Shown one piece after another: positions 62,952 to 64,000 of a DNA stretch of 64,000 bases. The stretch lies in the NCBI GenBank assembly GCA_016932035.1, contig JAFGDR010000022.1:9683-73682 (forward strand), written 5' to 3'. The number at the start of each line of letters is the position of its first letter. Within the stretch, counting starts at the first letter, position 1. Origin of the DNA: Candidatus Cloacimonadota bacterium. Its GTDB lineage: Bacteria > Cloacimonadota > Cloacimonadia > JGIOTU-2. The notes below the pieces were generated by a model. It made no database searches and was not told the origin of the DNA. It was given only the letters and a program-made list of their open reading frames with translations. Position numbers and translations under genes: made by a program.

Positions 62952-63375
62952 CGTCACCTTTCTTGAAGGTCCAGAAAAAATGTATCATATAATTTATGAG
63001 CGTGATGATAACAGTTGCTATTAATTTTGATATCAGGGCATTGATATGAAATACTTCAGTAAAGAATATCATAAGGAGAATCTGTGTAACTCCTGTGATG
63101 ATCATTGATGAATTGTACTTGAGTAAGCGTGCGACAAAGCTTCGTTTGTTTTTAGCAGGATTATCTTTCCAGGTCCAGAAATTGTTGAGAAGAAAATTAT
63201 TGATGATCGATATCTCGGTTGAGATCACACCAGCAAAGATATAGTGCATTCCAGCAAGTGTTAACAGGTACTGAATACCAAGATTCACCACGGTACCGCT
63301 TCCGCCCACGATGCCGAATTTGATGAATCGCATGAGATGATTTTTTAAGAATATCTGGATTTTTGACTGAGTCAT
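62938..63375 (-). CDS. GtrA-family membrane protein
   Basis: 145 residues with four hydrophobic helices and the typical start FIKFGIVGGSGTVVNLGIQYLL. GtrA-type proteins probably flip or present polyprenyl-linked sugars for glycosyltransferases. The overlapping GT39-like gene downstream fits such a pair. Its own start lacks a clear ribosome site. Confidence 0.87.
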   Translation of the reverse strand: MTQSKIQIFLKNHLMRFIKFGIVGGSGTVVNLGIQYLLTLAGMHYIFAGVISTEISIINNFLLNNFWTWKDNPAKNKRSFVARLLKYNSSMIITGVTQILLMIFFTEVFHINALISKLIATVIITLINYMIHFFWTFKKGDDEQA

Positions 63376-63445
63376 AGTTCTTGTTTCTTTAAACCAATAG
63401 TATAATTTTCTTGTCCAGAAAACAATATCTTATCATAAATGAACC

Positions 63446-64000
63446 ATGAAAACCGAACTCTTTCCTTATATAAGATTTTACAAGACTGTTACTTCGACGA
63501 ATACGCTTGCACTCGGTTTTTTACATGAATCAACATGTACGAATAATTTTGTAATATGTGCAAAAGAGCAACATAATGGCAGGGGGCGCCACACCAGAAG
63601 CTGGTATTCACCAGTTGGAGGGTTGTACTGCACACTCGGGTTTCCCCAAAAGAGATTTCCTGCATCCATCACGCTCTTTACGGGCATCGTCATCCATAAA
63701 GTATTGCATTCTATTTTTCCGGAATTACAGTTCTCTATCAAATGGCCAAATGATATTCATATAAATAATTTAAAAGTAGGCGGGATACTCACTTCTTCAA
63801 ATGATTCTGGAACCGTTATGGGAATTGGTATTGACTGTAATATGAAAAATATTCCTGAAAGGCTTGAGGGAATAGCAACTTCACTTTTGATAGAATCAGG
63901 AAGAAAAATATCTTTAAAAAAACTCTTGAGGGTTTTCTTGAATACATTTGAGAACAATTTTCGGATTTTTGAAGAGGATGGATTTTGTTACTATAGATCA
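63446..64000 (+). CDS. birA: Biotin-protein ligase, 3' end cut off
   Basis: 185 codons from the ATG at 63446 run to the window end without a stop. GRGRHTRSWYSPVGGLYCT (about 46-64) is the biotin- and AMP-binding signature, KWPNDIHINNLKVGGIL (about 99-115) carries the catalytic lysines, and GIGIDCNM follows. It attaches biotin to carboxylase carrier proteins. The N-terminus starts at the ligase domain, with no DNA-binding helix-turn-helix as in E. coli BirA, so it is a monofunctional (group I) type as far as seen. TTGTCC lies 35 nt before the ATG and there is no ribosome site, so it may be leaderless. Confidence 0.9.
   Translation, partial: MKTELFPYIRFYKTVTSTNTLALGFLHESTCTNNFVICAKEQHNGRGRHTRSWYSPVGGLYCTLGFPQKRFPASITLFTGIVIHKVLHSIFPELQFSIKWPNDIHINNLKVGGILTSSNDSGTVMGIGIDCNMKNIPERLEGIATSLLIESGRKISLKKLLRVFLNTFENNFRIFEEDGFCYYRS

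Noticed and set aside
1-64000. tRNA genes, CRISPR arrays, insertion sequences and prophage
   Set aside because: No cloverleaf-like T-arm, regularly spaced repeats, transposase or phage gene was found when reading both strands by eye; a short tRNA could still be missed without a covariance search.

Overview
The window is an AT-rich bacterial chromosome segment carrying about 58 densely packed protein genes and one clear structured RNA. It has lipid A synthesis (lpxB), TonB/ExbB/ExbD, a TonB-dependent receptor, LpoB-like outer-membrane lipoproteins and a PorV/PorQ-like barrel, so the cell is Gram-negative (diderm). Secreted proteins end in FlgD-like / type IX-type sorting domains, EF-hand-like Asp-rich loops are frequent, and gene order is unlike Proteobacteria. 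This combination points to a Fibrobacterota-Chlorobiota-Bacteroidota-related or candidate phylum such as Cloacimonadota. That placement is inferred from gene content only. No tRNA, rRNA, insertion sequence, phage or CRISPR was seen.

Layout. 1-75: the cut 5' end of a leftward ABC ATPase gene. 183-6927: a rightward housekeeping run (dtd, glyS, aminotransferase, small membrane protein, PfkB kinase, purM, lipM-like) with several stop/start overlaps. 7030-23251: an envelope/secretion region with a TonB-dependent receptor, ExbB, two ExbD, TonB, a 1011-residue secreted protein with a C-terminal sorting-type domain, a PorV-like barrel, and three tandem paralogues with Asp-box motifs and the same kind of C-terminal domain. 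Each paralogue is closed by a strong terminator. 23374-26620: three lipoproteins (LpoB-like, COG3014-like, LPP20-like). 26696-29191: a large orphan lipoprotein on the minus strand. 38007-29290 (minus): a long translation / division / RNA-decay run, infC-rpmI-rplT-pheS-pheT-zapB-like-zapA-6S RNA-rny-ymdB-folD, preceded by a leader that looks like an attenuator. 38235-39969: lpxB and a DUF374 acyltransferase. 40428-46320: periplasmic PPIase, pseudopilin-like protein, YigZ, DUF523, cold-shock protein, dGTPase-like HD protein, and prfB with its programmed frameshift. 46332-52789: lysS, an enlarged M29 aminopeptidase and a PhnD-PhnC-PhnE importer. 52805-60041: HAD phosphatase, a secreted propeller-like protein, an exonuclease-DinG helicase fusion, DUF3108, queA, PAP2. 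60113-63375 (minus): serpin, GT39-like glycosyltransferase, GtrA. 63446-64000: birA, cut by the window end.

Most notable signals: (i) TTGAC-type -35 boxes recur, and in genes lacking a Shine-Dalgarno they lie 34-39 nt before the start codon, which suggests leaderless mRNAs; (ii) an infC leader has mutually exclusive hairpins and an apparent AUC start codon; (iii) a 6S RNA lies between zapA and rny; (iv) FolD has the catalytic lysine replaced by isoleucine; (v) the TonB/PorV/sorting-domain locus carries calcium-loop motifs in three neighbouring proteins. No core type IX motor or channel genes are in the window, so the secretion route is inferred.
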